Source: Ardenticatenaceae bacterium
Lineage (GTDB): Bacteria > Chloroflexota > Anaerolineae > Promineifilales > Promineifilaceae
Reading direction: 5' to 3'
Assembly (NCBI GenBank): GCA_030065875.1
Contig: JASJCR010000061.1
Span: forward strand, 1-42,494
Length of the DNA: 42,494 bases
Below, piece after piece: positions 8,501 through 16,472 of this stretch. The position numbers were made by a program, and so were the translations under genes. Numbering within the stretch: the stretch's first letter is position 1; every line of letters begins with the position of its first letter. Under the pieces are notes generated by a model. It ran no database searches and was not told the origin of the DNA. It saw only the letters and a program-made list of their open reading frames with translations.

Positions 8501-9389
8501 GGATCCTGCCGGCAAGGTTTTTACCGTGCGGATCGACAATGAGGCCAACGCCTATGTCCTTTTTGGCGACGGCAAAATGGGAGCCCGTTTGCCGACCGGT
8601 CTAGAAAACGTCAAGGCGACCTATCGCAGCGGCATTGGCCTGGATGGGGAAGTGAGCGACGGGACGCTAACTTTGCTCAAGACCAAGCCGTATGGCGTCA
8701 AAAGCGTGACCAATCCGGTTGAGGCTGACGGGGCGGATGACCCTGAAGAGCTGGATGATGCTCGTGAAAACGCGCCGATGACGGTGCGCACGCTCGACCG
8801 CGTTGTTTCCAGGTGGGATTACGAAGATTTTGCGGCCACGTATACCGGTATCGGCAAGGCGCAGGCGGTGCCCATCTGGGACGGCACGCGCGAGCTGGTG
8901 CATATCACCGTGGCTGATCCAACCGGGAATTCGGTCAGCAGCGACAAGATCGACCTGCTGCTCTCGTCCATCGAAAAAGTGCGCGATCCGCTGCGGGAGG
9001 TCATTGTTGAAAGTTTTACGCCCAAGAGTTTTAGCCTTTCAGCTCGCGTTTTGTATGACGATGCTTACGATTGGGATGACGTCAAAAGCGAGCTGGAAGA
9101 CACATTAGAAGAGACTTATTCGTTTGCCGAGCGACAGTTTGGGCAGGCGGTTAGCGCGGCCGAACTGCTGGCGGTCATGCACGAGGTGGATGGGGTGGTC
9201 GCCGTGGACCTCGATGAGCTTTACATCGACGGGATCGGCAAGGATCACACCCTCAACAGCGTTTTAGGGGCGGGGATCGCCACCTATGACAAAGATTCAA
9301 CGGCAATCAAACTTGCCGACCGCATCGAGCCGGCCGGCCTGCTAACGATTAATGAGAACGGCATTGAGCTCAAGGAGAAAGCCGTATGA
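5589..9389 (+). CDS. CIS baseplate assembly protein, J-like, with large hydrophobic insertion (second copy)
   Basis: This 1266-residue protein is the second eCIS 'putative baseplate assembly protein'. The N-terminal signature (about residues 60-145) reads DDFSISLLDSWAVVGDVLTF, YQERIANEGFLRTATERRSI and LNPGVAADTYLAFTV. The conserved pattern resumes at about residue 740 with FFELLVDTIDLDNRYSEIVP and ends with a J-like domain (DRVVSRWDYEDFAATYTGI near 1070). Between about residues 317 and 742 lies an insertion of mostly helical sequence. It includes a Gly/Ala-rich hydrophobic stretch at about 645-710 (GVGAAGAGLALGAAGVGGGL onward) long enough to span a membrane two or three times. Such a segment is odd for a soluble baseplate part. 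The start is set by GGAAGG upstream and the ATGA overlap; the next gene also overlaps by 4 bases. Confidence 0.88.
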   Translation: MSSEIELNDCGCCADEASEPTLYNRPGLDELDYRIAVYGSFFKRMVARLGREEIPDGDYAGERPLFDLTTRAADDFSISLLDSWAVVGDVLTFYQERIANEGFLRTATERRSILELARAIGYELNPGVAADTYLAFTVDDSDTTPDEIEIPAGTQVQSLPQKQDELPQTFETEEEFTARPDWNLFVPRQTVSQVLSLSTTQIVFEGINTNLRVGDRLLIIGSEKEADHDSDVWDVRRVLTVDTDPTENQTTVTVAASTRSSFPAAPEVYAFREEASIFGHNAPSWPALSNQIKADYLGLDDPSQLDDDDKVEWPSFSIFAPGSVVMDDVIITETVQPTARMVVDAAVEAAEKQAKFLTRSAVTSVPTAAFSAISVLETLTRDLVQFSVDMGGGGTQQLIDLAAGDSPIAAITESIQNIISNIEFSPPDSDVSINRDDVFSDPDSGVDLGDFFGNVDNLRPDKLIEKMNDALQGVLSLPFSIGFASNTQVNNEINNIKGALNDLWQLNPTLRIFNAFNQVLTATGQELQKATRNADRAFNEAVGAGSSSAISSIVEVVLENALQFDPEPDDIVELTRFTTKVARYAAALPTAAMLDANDSVNFVLDMELDQGPDQIVGNLIGSQTPIIENLDVPPAMKNLANEENRMAFYTAVGTLGVGAAGAGLALGAAGVGGGLVIGSSGLAAAIVPTLIPLMGVGIAPLLATAPGFASGIEDIYEVANRAAVRAAAPVTNTLGAKRGFFELLVDTIDLDNRYSEIVPESWVYFTTASDQELYFVEKVVETSRSEYMISAKVTRLTLDGPDLADFSDAVRELTVYAAPEKLTLAEIPKTGDVTGTSIVVDSVLPTMSVGQTLIVSGVPTGEDDTVAEAVSVKTFQSTGSVTTITLENGLTRNYQRDTVEIYGNVSAASHGETVADEVLGHGSGATPHQKFKLKKPPLTYTSASTVSGSESTLTVQVDNVKWTEVDSLYEQDPAGKVFTVRIDNEANAYVLFGDGKMGARLPTGLENVKATYRSGIGLDGEVSDGTLTLLKTKPYGVKSVTNPVEADGADDPEELDDARENAPMTVRTLDRVVSRWDYEDFAATYTGIGKAQAVPIWDGTRELVHITVADPTGNSVSSDKIDLLLSSIEKVRDPLREVIVESFTPKSFSLSARVLYDDAYDWDDVKSELEDTLEETYSFAERQFGQAVSAAELLAVMHEVDGVVAVDLDELYIDGIGKDHTLNSVLGAGIATYDKDSTAIKLADRIEPAGLLTINENGIELKEKAV

Positions 9390-11491
9390 GTTGGGCCAAT
9401 GAAGAACGACTGTATCAACTGCTTCCGGCGATTTACCGGCTGCGCGATCACGACAAAGGTGAACCGCTGCGGGCCCTGCTGTCGATCATTCAAAGTGAAG
9501 TAGAAACGGTTGAAAGCGACATTGAAGGGCTGTATGAAAATTGGTTTATCGAAACGGCCGCTGAATGGCTCATTCCCTACATCGGTGATCTACTGGGGGT
9601 GCGCAATTTGCACACCATCGACAGCGCCGGCGTTTACAGCCTGCGGGCGTATGTGGCCAACACCCTGCGCTACCGGCAGGGGAAAGGCACTCCGGCCGTG
9701 CTGGAGCAGCTGGCCGACGACATCACCGGCTGGGAAGCGCGGGTCGTCGAATTTTTCCAGCTGCTGGGCACAACGCAGTATCTGAATCATCTGCGGCCGG
9801 ACAACGTGCGCACCCCCGACTTGCGCCGGACCAACCAGCTGGAACTGCTCGATTCGCCGTTTGACAAAATCGCTCACACGGCCGAGGTGCGGCGCATTCG
9901 CACGCGACAGGGACGCTATAACATCCCCAACGTCGGTCTCTTTTTGTGGCGGCTGCAGAGCTACCCCATTCAGCACATCACTCCCCGGCCGGCCGGCGGC
10001 CGCCGTTTCCGGCTGGATCCGCTGGGGCTGGACGTGCCGCTGTTTAACCGGCCGGAAGCCGAACCGGATATCCGCCATATCGCCACCGAGCGCAACGTAC
10101 CGCAGGCGATCCGCCGGCGGGAGATGGTCGAAAACAAGGACGAATATGTCGGGTCGAGCGAGCCGGCCGCCGAGTTCTTTATCGGCGGGACCCAGCTCAC
10201 CGCTGATCAAATTAAAGTTTGCCATTTGGGTGAGTGGGATGATGCTGGCTGGTCACCACCAACCCCGTCGGCAGGTGAAGTTGTGGCCGTGGATCCGGTC
10301 AGCGGCCGCTTTGTTGTTCTGCCCGGCACGCCGGTTCCAGCAGCGGGACAAATCGAGGTTTCGACGACTTACGGCTTTAGCGGCGACGTTGGTGGCGGTC
10401 CTTATAACCGCAACGAAACGATAGACCGGTCCCTGGAAGGGAAGTGGGTCGGCCGGGTCAGTCAGGACGGCAGCGGCGATTTTGCAACTCTGCAGGCGGC
10501 CGTCGCGGGATGGAATGCGGCCGCCGGAGCGGCTGCCAGCGGTTTGGAGGGAGTGATCGCCATCACCGACAATCTGACCTATGCCGAAAATTTAACCGGC
10601 AGCGAAACGATCCAGATCCCTGAAAATTGTCAGCTGCTTCTTGCGGCCGTGCAGCCGTTTGATCTTGCCGATACGCGGCTCGATGCCGACGGGGCGCGGG
10701 CTCACTTAAACGGCAACCTGACCGTTGAGGGAACCGCGCCGGCATCTTCCGCCAATCCGGGTGCTCTCACCATAGACGGTCTTTTAATCGAAGGGGTGGT
10801 TCGCATCCGACAGGGAAACCTGGGTGAACTCAATTTGACTCACACCACTGTTGTGCCCCGGGCCGGGGCGCTAATTGCCCCCTCGAGCAGCAACAATCGA
10901 CTGCACATCACGCTCTATCGCGCGATCTGCGGCGGTATTTCCTGCTCGGATTCGGTGCCCGAAGTGACGATTGAAGAGTCGATTATCGATGCGCTAGGGG
11001 GAGAGGATGTTGTTGCTCCCGGTGCGGAGGTGACCATCAACCGCTCGACCCTTTTTGGCGATGACGATGATTTAAGCGTGCCCACCATGCGCTTGCTGGA
11101 GGCCAGCGAATCGATCTTTATGGGTCGCTTGAACGTTGAGCGGCGCCAGCAGGGATGCGTGCGTTTTTGCTACCTGCCGGATGATTCGCGCACGCCGCGG
11201 CGCTACCGCTGCCAGCCGGATTTGGTGCTCGATGGGGTGAACGACCCGGCCGCACGCACGGCGATCCGCAATCGGCTGCGGCCGGATTTCACCAGCGTTG
11301 ACTATGGAGATCCGGGTTACGCTCAGCTCACCCGAGTTTGCGCCATCGAAATACGGACCGGGGCGGAAGATGGATCTGAGATGGGTGTATTTACATATCT
11401 CAAACAGCCGCAGCGAGAATCAAATTTGTGGGCGGCCCTGGAAGAATATTTGCCCTTTGGCCTTGAAGCCGGGCTGTTTTTTGTAAATTAG
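9386..11491 (+). CDS. CIS phage tail protein I-like, with beta-helix insertion
   Basis: This 701-residue protein resembles the gpI-like 'phage tail protein' placed after the J-like genes in eCIS clusters. The N-terminus matches: ERLYQLLPAIYRLRDHDKGE, then ETAAEWLIPYIGDLLGVRNL and TLRYRQGKGTPAVLEQLADD. From about residue 355 it changes to a right-handed beta-helix pattern that begins DGSGDFATLQAAVAGWN, like pectin-lyase-fold proteins. The end (YGDPGYAQLTRVCAIEIRTG, then GSEMGVFTYLKQPQRESNLW) is the family's usual C-terminus. The beta-helix is thus inserted between two conserved parts. It may act in surface binding or fibre attachment. AAGGAG lies 8 bases before the ATG, and it overlaps the J-like gene by 4 bases. 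Confidence 0.85.
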   Translation: MSWANEERLYQLLPAIYRLRDHDKGEPLRALLSIIQSEVETVESDIEGLYENWFIETAAEWLIPYIGDLLGVRNLHTIDSAGVYSLRAYVANTLRYRQGKGTPAVLEQLADDITGWEARVVEFFQLLGTTQYLNHLRPDNVRTPDLRRTNQLELLDSPFDKIAHTAEVRRIRTRQGRYNIPNVGLFLWRLQSYPIQHITPRPAGGRRFRLDPLGLDVPLFNRPEAEPDIRHIATERNVPQAIRRREMVENKDEYVGSSEPAAEFFIGGTQLTADQIKVCHLGEWDDAGWSPPTPSAGEVVAVDPVSGRFVVLPGTPVPAAGQIEVSTTYGFSGDVGGGPYNRNETIDRSLEGKWVGRVSQDGSGDFATLQAAVAGWNAAAGAAASGLEGVIAITDNLTYAENLTGSETIQIPENCQLLLAAVQPFDLADTRLDADGARAHLNGNLTVEGTAPASSANPGALTIDGLLIEGVVRIRQGNLGELNLTHTTVVPRAGALIAPSSSNNRLHITLYRAICGGISCSDSVPEVTIEESIIDALGGEDVVAPGAEVTINRSTLFGDDDDLSVPTMRLLEASESIFMGRLNVERRQQGCVRFCYLPDDSRTPRRYRCQPDLVLDGVNDPAARTAIRNRLRPDFTSVDYGDPGYAQLTRVCAIEIRTGAEDGSEMGVFTYLKQPQRESNLWAALEEYLPFGLEAGLFFVN

Positions 11492-11505
11492 GAATTTCTG
11501 CAGAC

Positions 11506-11542
11506 CTGACTCTCCTGGAAGGGGAGAGGGGATGGGGAAAGT
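11506..11542. repeat. Degenerate family A palindrome in the CIS operon
   Basis: CTCTCCTGGAAGGGGAGAGG and the following GGATGGGG fall in the 90-base gap between the gpI-like and DUF6519 genes. It looks like a decayed copy of the C/G-rich repeat at 1595-1675. Confidence 0.5.
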
Positions 11543-11581
11543 AACGTTTGATTGTGACAAAGCTCCCGAACGGAGGACATT

Positions 11582-14500
11582 ATGAAAGGCGACTTTACGC
11601 GTAATACCTTTCGCAAACAGGATCATTACAGCCGCGTTTTACAGCAGCAGGGGCGGGTCCAGCTCGATGCCGACTGGAATGAACTGAATGATATTTTGCT
11701 GCATCGGGCTCGCACCACGCGCTATGACGTGATCGGCCCGGCGTGCGGTCCGGAAAACGATGCCGGTTTTGAAATCACGGCCGCAGGAGATCAACTTTTG
11801 ATTGGTCTCGGCCGCTACTACGTCAACGGCATTCTCGTCGAATTTGATTCACCGGATGGACAGCCGGTGAACTTTCTCGACCAGGTGGATTTTCCCACAG
11901 CGGTTCTCCCCACCACACCGGGGCGCTATCGCGCCATTTTGGATGTCTGGGAGCGCCACATCACCGCCCTGGAAGAGCCGTACATTCGTGAAGTTGCCTT
12001 GGGTGGGCCGGATACGGCAACGAGAGCCCAGGTCATCGCTCAGGTCAGGCTGATTCCGGCCGACCAGGATGAAGCGTGCGACGATTTTGCCCCTGGCCCG
12101 TATCCGGCAGCGGCCGACGCGCGCGGGTTGCTGAGCGCCAGATCGAGCATCGAAGAAGAAGACCCTGATCCGTGTGAGGTGCCCCCTAGCGCCGGCTATC
12201 GCCGTCTGGAAAACCAGCTGTATCGCGTAGAAATCCACGACGGTGGTGCGGTGGGAACGGCCACGTTTAAGTGGAGCAGGGAGAACGGCTCTATCGTCAG
12301 CCATATTGAATCCCGCGATGGGGACAGCCTGGTCATTGCCCCTCCCGGCCGGGATGAAAATCTTGGTTTTCAAAGTACCGACTGGATAGAAATTACCGAT
12401 GATCACAATGAGTTAGCGGGCACGGCCGGTGTCCTGGTCCAGTTGGCCAGTGCGGTTGGCAACGTTTTGACGGTTGATCCATCAACCCTGGACGGGGCGG
12501 CCACGCTGGCTGCGGCGGTTAACTCGCTCGATGAAGCCAGCCGCAAGGTGCGTCGTTGGGAATCACCGGCTGAAACGATCACAACCGGATCTTTTGTTGC
12601 GCTAGAAGATGGGGTTGAGGTTCAATTTGAACCCCCGAGCGATGAGTTTCGCAGCGGCGACTACTGGATTATTCCCGCCCGCACCAACACGGGCGATGTA
12701 GAGTGGCCTCGAGACGAGAGCACCAATTTGCCCGTTCCACAGCCGCCACGGGGCATCGACCACTTTTTAGCCCCGCTGGCCCTGTTGACCCTGACCGTTA
12801 ATCCGCAAACGGAAGAGCAAACCTGGACCCTTGATGATGACTGCCGCTGTTTATTCCCACCGCTGTCTGATCTGCCCGATCAGACGGGCTGCTGCTGCTG
12901 TACGGTGACCGTTGGGGATGGCTCATACTCCTCCGGGGAGTATAGTGACATTCAGGAAGCCATCAACGCTGCGCTCGAGGAGTTTGGTGATTCACAGGTC
13001 TTTGAAATCTGTTTGCTGCCCGGTTTGTATCAGCTGTCTGAAACGATCCGCATCGAGGGAGCACGCCTTAAAATTTCCGGCTGCGGAGAGCAAACGGTGG
13101 TGATCGCCCCGGCCGGTGATCCGGCCCTTATCGCCATCCGCTCCGAAATCACGCTTGACGGCCTGACCATTCGCGCGGCCGCAGCTGAGGGGGCGGTCAT
13201 TTTAGGGCGATGTCAGGAGAGTGAGGTGGTCAACTGTATCATCGAAAACCAGCCGGAAGCGGTGGTTGATGATACCGTTAGGCCGCCAGAAGGTGAGGTT
13301 GTGGTTCGCCCTGGGGAAAGACCGGTTGCTGGCCGTCGAGCGGCGGCTGCCAGAAGCAGGCGTTTTGGACCAGTCATCGAAGTGGTTGATGAAGAACTGG
13401 CGGCCAACCGTCTCAGCCGCTATGTCGAAGTCGAGCTGGCGGCCCGGCCAGCTGCCTCATTATTCTTTCCAGCTCTCGTGATTTTGCAGTGTCGGAACAT
13501 GATCATTTACAACAACTACTTTGCCGGCTTCCCGGCCGTGCAGATACAGGCACGGGCTGGCGAAATCCGCCACAACAAGATGACGGTGGGCGGCATTTGG
13601 GTGCAGGATGGTTCAAAGTTAATTAATGTGGAAGACAACCTGCTGTTTCGCGGATACGGTCCTGGGGTGCTGCTCGGTGGCATTGCCAACGCGGATCAAT
13701 TTTCCTTAAAAGGGGCCGGGGTGGAAATGGTCACCATTCAGCGCAACCAGATCCTGCTGATGGGTGACAGCGGTGTTGCCTCAGCGACTGAAATTGACAA
13801 CATCGCCGGTTTGGGTGATCTGGAAGATATTCGTATCGCCGACAATCACATTGAAGGTTGTGGGCAGCTGCCCATCTCCGCCCTGGACGGTGAGGGAGTT
13901 GGCGGTATCGTTCTGAAAAACGGCTCTCAGCTGCGCATCAATGACAATATCATTCGGCACAACGGGGCGCAGCGGCAGGCGGCGTGCGGCATACTGGTTG
14001 AAGAGTCCGAGGAAGTCTCAATACTCGACAATGCCGTTGAAGAAAATGGCTCGGCCGATATTCGGACTGCTGAATGTACCGATTTTAGAGCGCGGGATGA
14101 TGAAGCAGGCGAAACCCCTTTAACCCTGGAAAGGATTCGGTTTGAAAATCTGCAGGACGAAAATGGCGCCCGCTGGGTTATCCAGTCAAATGTGATGGGT
14201 ATTGGCCAGGGATCCGGCATGCGCTGCCAGACCGGATTACGCATTACCCTGGCAGAGCCATCCAGCCAGATCGACCTCCTGCTTATCGGCAGTGACGCTC
14301 AATTGCGGGCGTTTGATGCCGCTGGAAACGAGATTCTGACCCAGAGCAGCACGCCTACCAACGTGCAGCAGGCACGCACGGTCACCTTGCGCCAGGAGGG
14401 AATGGTGGTCGTGCAAATTGCTCCTTCTGATCGGCTGTGGCTGCAGCAGATTTGCTTTGGTGGATCGACCGGTTACCAAGCAGGGATCGCCGCTCTTTTT

Positions 14501-15358
14501 GTTTATGGGGATGATTTCCGGCCGCCGTCGGAAGGATCGCCGCTGTATACCCACGAACCAGGGCGCGCGGCGTTGATCGTACAGGGCAACACGGTTGTCA
14601 CCCCGGCCGGACAGGCGCTGTGGGTAGTCGGAGCCGGAGAAATGTCGATCACCGACAACGACTTTGTCAGCCGCGGAGAGTATACTCAGCCGGTGCCAAA
14701 TGAAGAGGGTGGTGATGACGATGTTGAGGCGTTTTGGCTGACGGTGGCTCAAGTTGGCCGCTGTGTATCGATCATTAACCTGGGGATCGCCATCGAACTA
14801 TCCAATTTGCTGGTGACCGGCAGTCTGGCTGCGCGGCCGAGTTATGTTGCGGAGGTAAGCTTGCTTGGCGCTCGTAACGCCGGCCGGGAAGTTCCTTCCG
14901 GGCTGATCCAGTTTAATGACAATCAGTCGCTCTTTTATGGACAGGCGCCCGAAGTACGGCTGGTCTTACCGAACAGCTTTGTCCTCTCCTTAGATGACAT
15001 CTCTTATCAGGACAATCAGATCCGATCCAGCGTAGAGAGAGGGATACAAATTACCGACGCCATGGTGATCGGGGCCACAACACGGGTGTCGAATAACCGC
15101 TTTGCGGAGACGTTTACCGGGGCATTTTCATCGCTCGTCAGCTTTGGCATGATGAACACGACCCTGGGTAATATCGCCACACACTGTATATTTGCTTTTG
15201 CCCAGGCCGGAAATATCATTAATGCCGGCAACCAGATTGCCATCAAGTTCAACTGCCCGGACAAGAGCAGCGGTTTGGCGGAAGCGATCCCGGGGATGGT
15301 GATAATGGACGCGGCCAATTTTGCGTATGCTGCGACAGGAGATCGAACGAATGGCTAA
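11582..15358 (+). CDS. DUF6519 / right-handed beta-helix protein, CIS tail-fibre candidate
   Basis: This 1258-residue protein begins with the DUF6519-type N-terminus (MKGDFTRNTFRKQDHYSRVL, then GRVQLDADWNELNDILLHR), which is common in eCIS-associated fibre-like proteins and should be the docking part. A Cys-rich linker (CRC, then GCCCCTVTVGDG at about 425-445) leads to a long parallel beta-helix of about 700 residues. Its rungs carry NxI/NxF turns such as RIADNHIEGCGQLPI and EVSILDNAVEENG. Proteins of this shape often bind surface polysaccharide; that is inference. GGAGGA lies 4 bases before the ATG. The stop overlaps the next start by 8 bases. No catalytic motif was recognised. It is the largest surface-recognition candidate in the cluster. 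Confidence 0.82.
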   Translation: MKGDFTRNTFRKQDHYSRVLQQQGRVQLDADWNELNDILLHRARTTRYDVIGPACGPENDAGFEITAAGDQLLIGLGRYYVNGILVEFDSPDGQPVNFLDQVDFPTAVLPTTPGRYRAILDVWERHITALEEPYIREVALGGPDTATRAQVIAQVRLIPADQDEACDDFAPGPYPAAADARGLLSARSSIEEEDPDPCEVPPSAGYRRLENQLYRVEIHDGGAVGTATFKWSRENGSIVSHIESRDGDSLVIAPPGRDENLGFQSTDWIEITDDHNELAGTAGVLVQLASAVGNVLTVDPSTLDGAATLAAAVNSLDEASRKVRRWESPAETITTGSFVALEDGVEVQFEPPSDEFRSGDYWIIPARTNTGDVEWPRDESTNLPVPQPPRGIDHFLAPLALLTLTVNPQTEEQTWTLDDDCRCLFPPLSDLPDQTGCCCCTVTVGDGSYSSGEYSDIQEAINAALEEFGDSQVFEICLLPGLYQLSETIRIEGARLKISGCGEQTVVIAPAGDPALIAIRSEITLDGLTIRAAAAEGAVILGRCQESEVVNCIIENQPEAVVDDTVRPPEGEVVVRPGERPVAGRRAAAARSRRFGPVIEVVDEELAANRLSRYVEVELAARPAASLFFPALVILQCRNMIIYNNYFAGFPAVQIQARAGEIRHNKMTVGGIWVQDGSKLINVEDNLLFRGYGPGVLLGGIANADQFSLKGAGVEMVTIQRNQILLMGDSGVASATEIDNIAGLGDLEDIRIADNHIEGCGQLPISALDGEGVGGIVLKNGSQLRINDNIIRHNGAQRQAACGILVEESEEVSILDNAVEENGSADIRTAECTDFRARDDEAGETPLTLERIRFENLQDENGARWVIQSNVMGIGQGSGMRCQTGLRITLAEPSSQIDLLLIGSDAQLRAFDAAGNEILTQSSTPTNVQQARTVTLRQEGMVVVQIAPSDRLWLQQICFGGSTGYQAGIAALFVYGDDFRPPSEGSPLYTHEPGRAALIVQGNTVVTPAGQALWVVGAGEMSITDNDFVSRGEYTQPVPNEEGGDDDVEAFWLTVAQVGRCVSIINLGIAIELSNLLVTGSLAARPSYVAEVSLLGARNAGREVPSGLIQFNDNQSLFYGQAPEVRLVLPNSFVLSLDDISYQDNQIRSSVERGIQITDAMVIGATTRVSNNRFAETFTGAFSSLVSFGMMNTTLGNIATHCIFAFAQAGNIINAGNQIAIKFNCPDKSSGLAEAIPGMVIMDAANFAYAATGDRTNG

Positions 15359-15983
15359 AAAGAATGATAACAAACAGATCGAGGCCCAGCTGACTGAACT
15401 GATAAAGGCTTCTGAGAACAGCCAAACAACCGGTTATGACATGCTGGCCCGGCGCAAGGATAAAAAGGCCGCCCGGCACAATGCGGTTAAAGCACGTCTG
15501 GCCAAAACACTTGAAGCCGAGGATCCAAAGCTCAAGATGGCCAAGATTAAGGCGGGCAAGGCGGCTGAAACCGCTGCGGCGTTTAAGCAGCGGGTCACCC
15601 GCCTTAAGAAAAAACCAAAATTAGGTGAAAACGACTGGATGGTGTCCGGCAACGTCCGCTATGACAGTGGCCGTGCGGCTGGCGGGCTGACCGTTCAGGT
15701 TTACGACAAAGATTTGAAGTTCGATGACCTGTTAGGCACGGCGGTCACTGATGACTTTGGCGATTTTCACGTGGTTTACGATACCTGTCGTTTTGATGAT
15801 GAGTGGGGCAACGATCGGCCGGATTTGTACCTGCGGATTTTGGATAAAGACGGAAATGTTCTGGCCGATCATACCGAGCCGCTGCGTGTTGATGCTGGGC
15901 GCGTTGAATATTTTGAGGTGGTCATCCCTACGAAGCCGGCCGCGAAGAGAAGTGCAAAAAAGAAGAAGGGAAGGTCAAAGTAA
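15351..15983 (+). CDS. Small Lys-rich protein with transthyretin-like beta-sandwich, end of CIS operon
   Basis: This 210-residue protein has three parts. Residues 1 to about 90 are highly charged, helical and Lys/Ala-rich (LARRKDKKAARHNAVKARLA). Residues about 95-192 form a transthyretin/carboxypeptidase-regulatory-like sandwich (WMVSGNVRYDSGRAAGGLTV, then TAVTDDFGDFHVVYD and PDLYLRILDKDGNVLADHTE). The tail is AAKRSAKKKKGRSK. I chose ATG 15351 because AGGAG (15337-15341) precedes it; it overlaps the fibre gene's stop by 8 bases. Co-translation with the fibre suggests an adaptor, cap or cargo role, but the function is unknown. Confidence 0.75.
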   Translation: MAKKNDNKQIEAQLTELIKASENSQTTGYDMLARRKDKKAARHNAVKARLAKTLEAEDPKLKMAKIKAGKAAETAAAFKQRVTRLKKKPKLGENDWMVSGNVRYDSGRAAGGLTVQVYDKDLKFDDLLGTAVTDDFGDFHVVYDTCRFDDEWGNDRPDLYLRILDKDGNVLADHTEPLRVDAGRVEYFEVVIPTKPAAKRSAKKKKGRSK

Positions 15984-16472
15984 AACAGTTCAAAGTTAAG
16001 AGTAAAAAGTGAAAAGAAAGGCGACTTTTGAAATTGACGGGATCCTTGTATATTAAAGAGAAAGGTGGTCCGAGGGCGATTGTACCAATTCACACAATCT
16101 GCATTGGTAAGGGCTTGGCTAGCCAAGCCCCTACTGGCCAAGCCCCTAAACAAAGGCTTTGATTTCACCCCGGCCACCTGTCCACAGCCTGAACGTGACA
16201 AGGACGCTCAGCATGGTGGATTCTTTTTTGACGGCGTCCTGAAGAGTAGACCAATGGCACCAAACGACGGAAGTCGCCTGACTGTTCATACGATATCTTC
16301 GCTTCTCTCAGGATGACAGGGGGGCCGTGGGCGATGGAGACACGCAATGAATCTATTAACCCGTTATCTTGTAAACCTCCATAATTCATCGGGAATGTAA
16401 GGTAGCGACTTGAGTTAAAAATTAGGCAATTTTTAGGCAAAAACCTGTCTTGTCGATCTTTATGATGGGTTA
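15984..16472. other. Gene-free stretch with decayed repeats
   Basis: This 489-base stretch ends the CIS operon. It holds a perfect 20-bp palindrome at 16111-16130 (GGGCTTGGCT and its complement), followed by a second CCAAGCCCCTA copy to 16147. It also holds a TCTCAGGATGACAGG tract at 16305-16319 that matches the repeat at 29608-29632. No strong intrinsic terminator or coding frame was seen. Confidence 0.6.

Noticed and set aside
11849..12406. Antisense frame opposite the DUF6519 gene
   Set aside because: Shadow frame; the plus-strand protein has clear family motifs over the same bases.
71..15983. Prophage instead of injection system
   Set aside because: No capsid, terminase, integrase or lysis genes in the window, and the J-like and DUF6519 proteins are of the eCIS type; the left flank could still change this.
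16065..16440. Short frames on both strands after the CIS operon
   Set aside because: They run through palindromic repeats and have protein-unlike composition.
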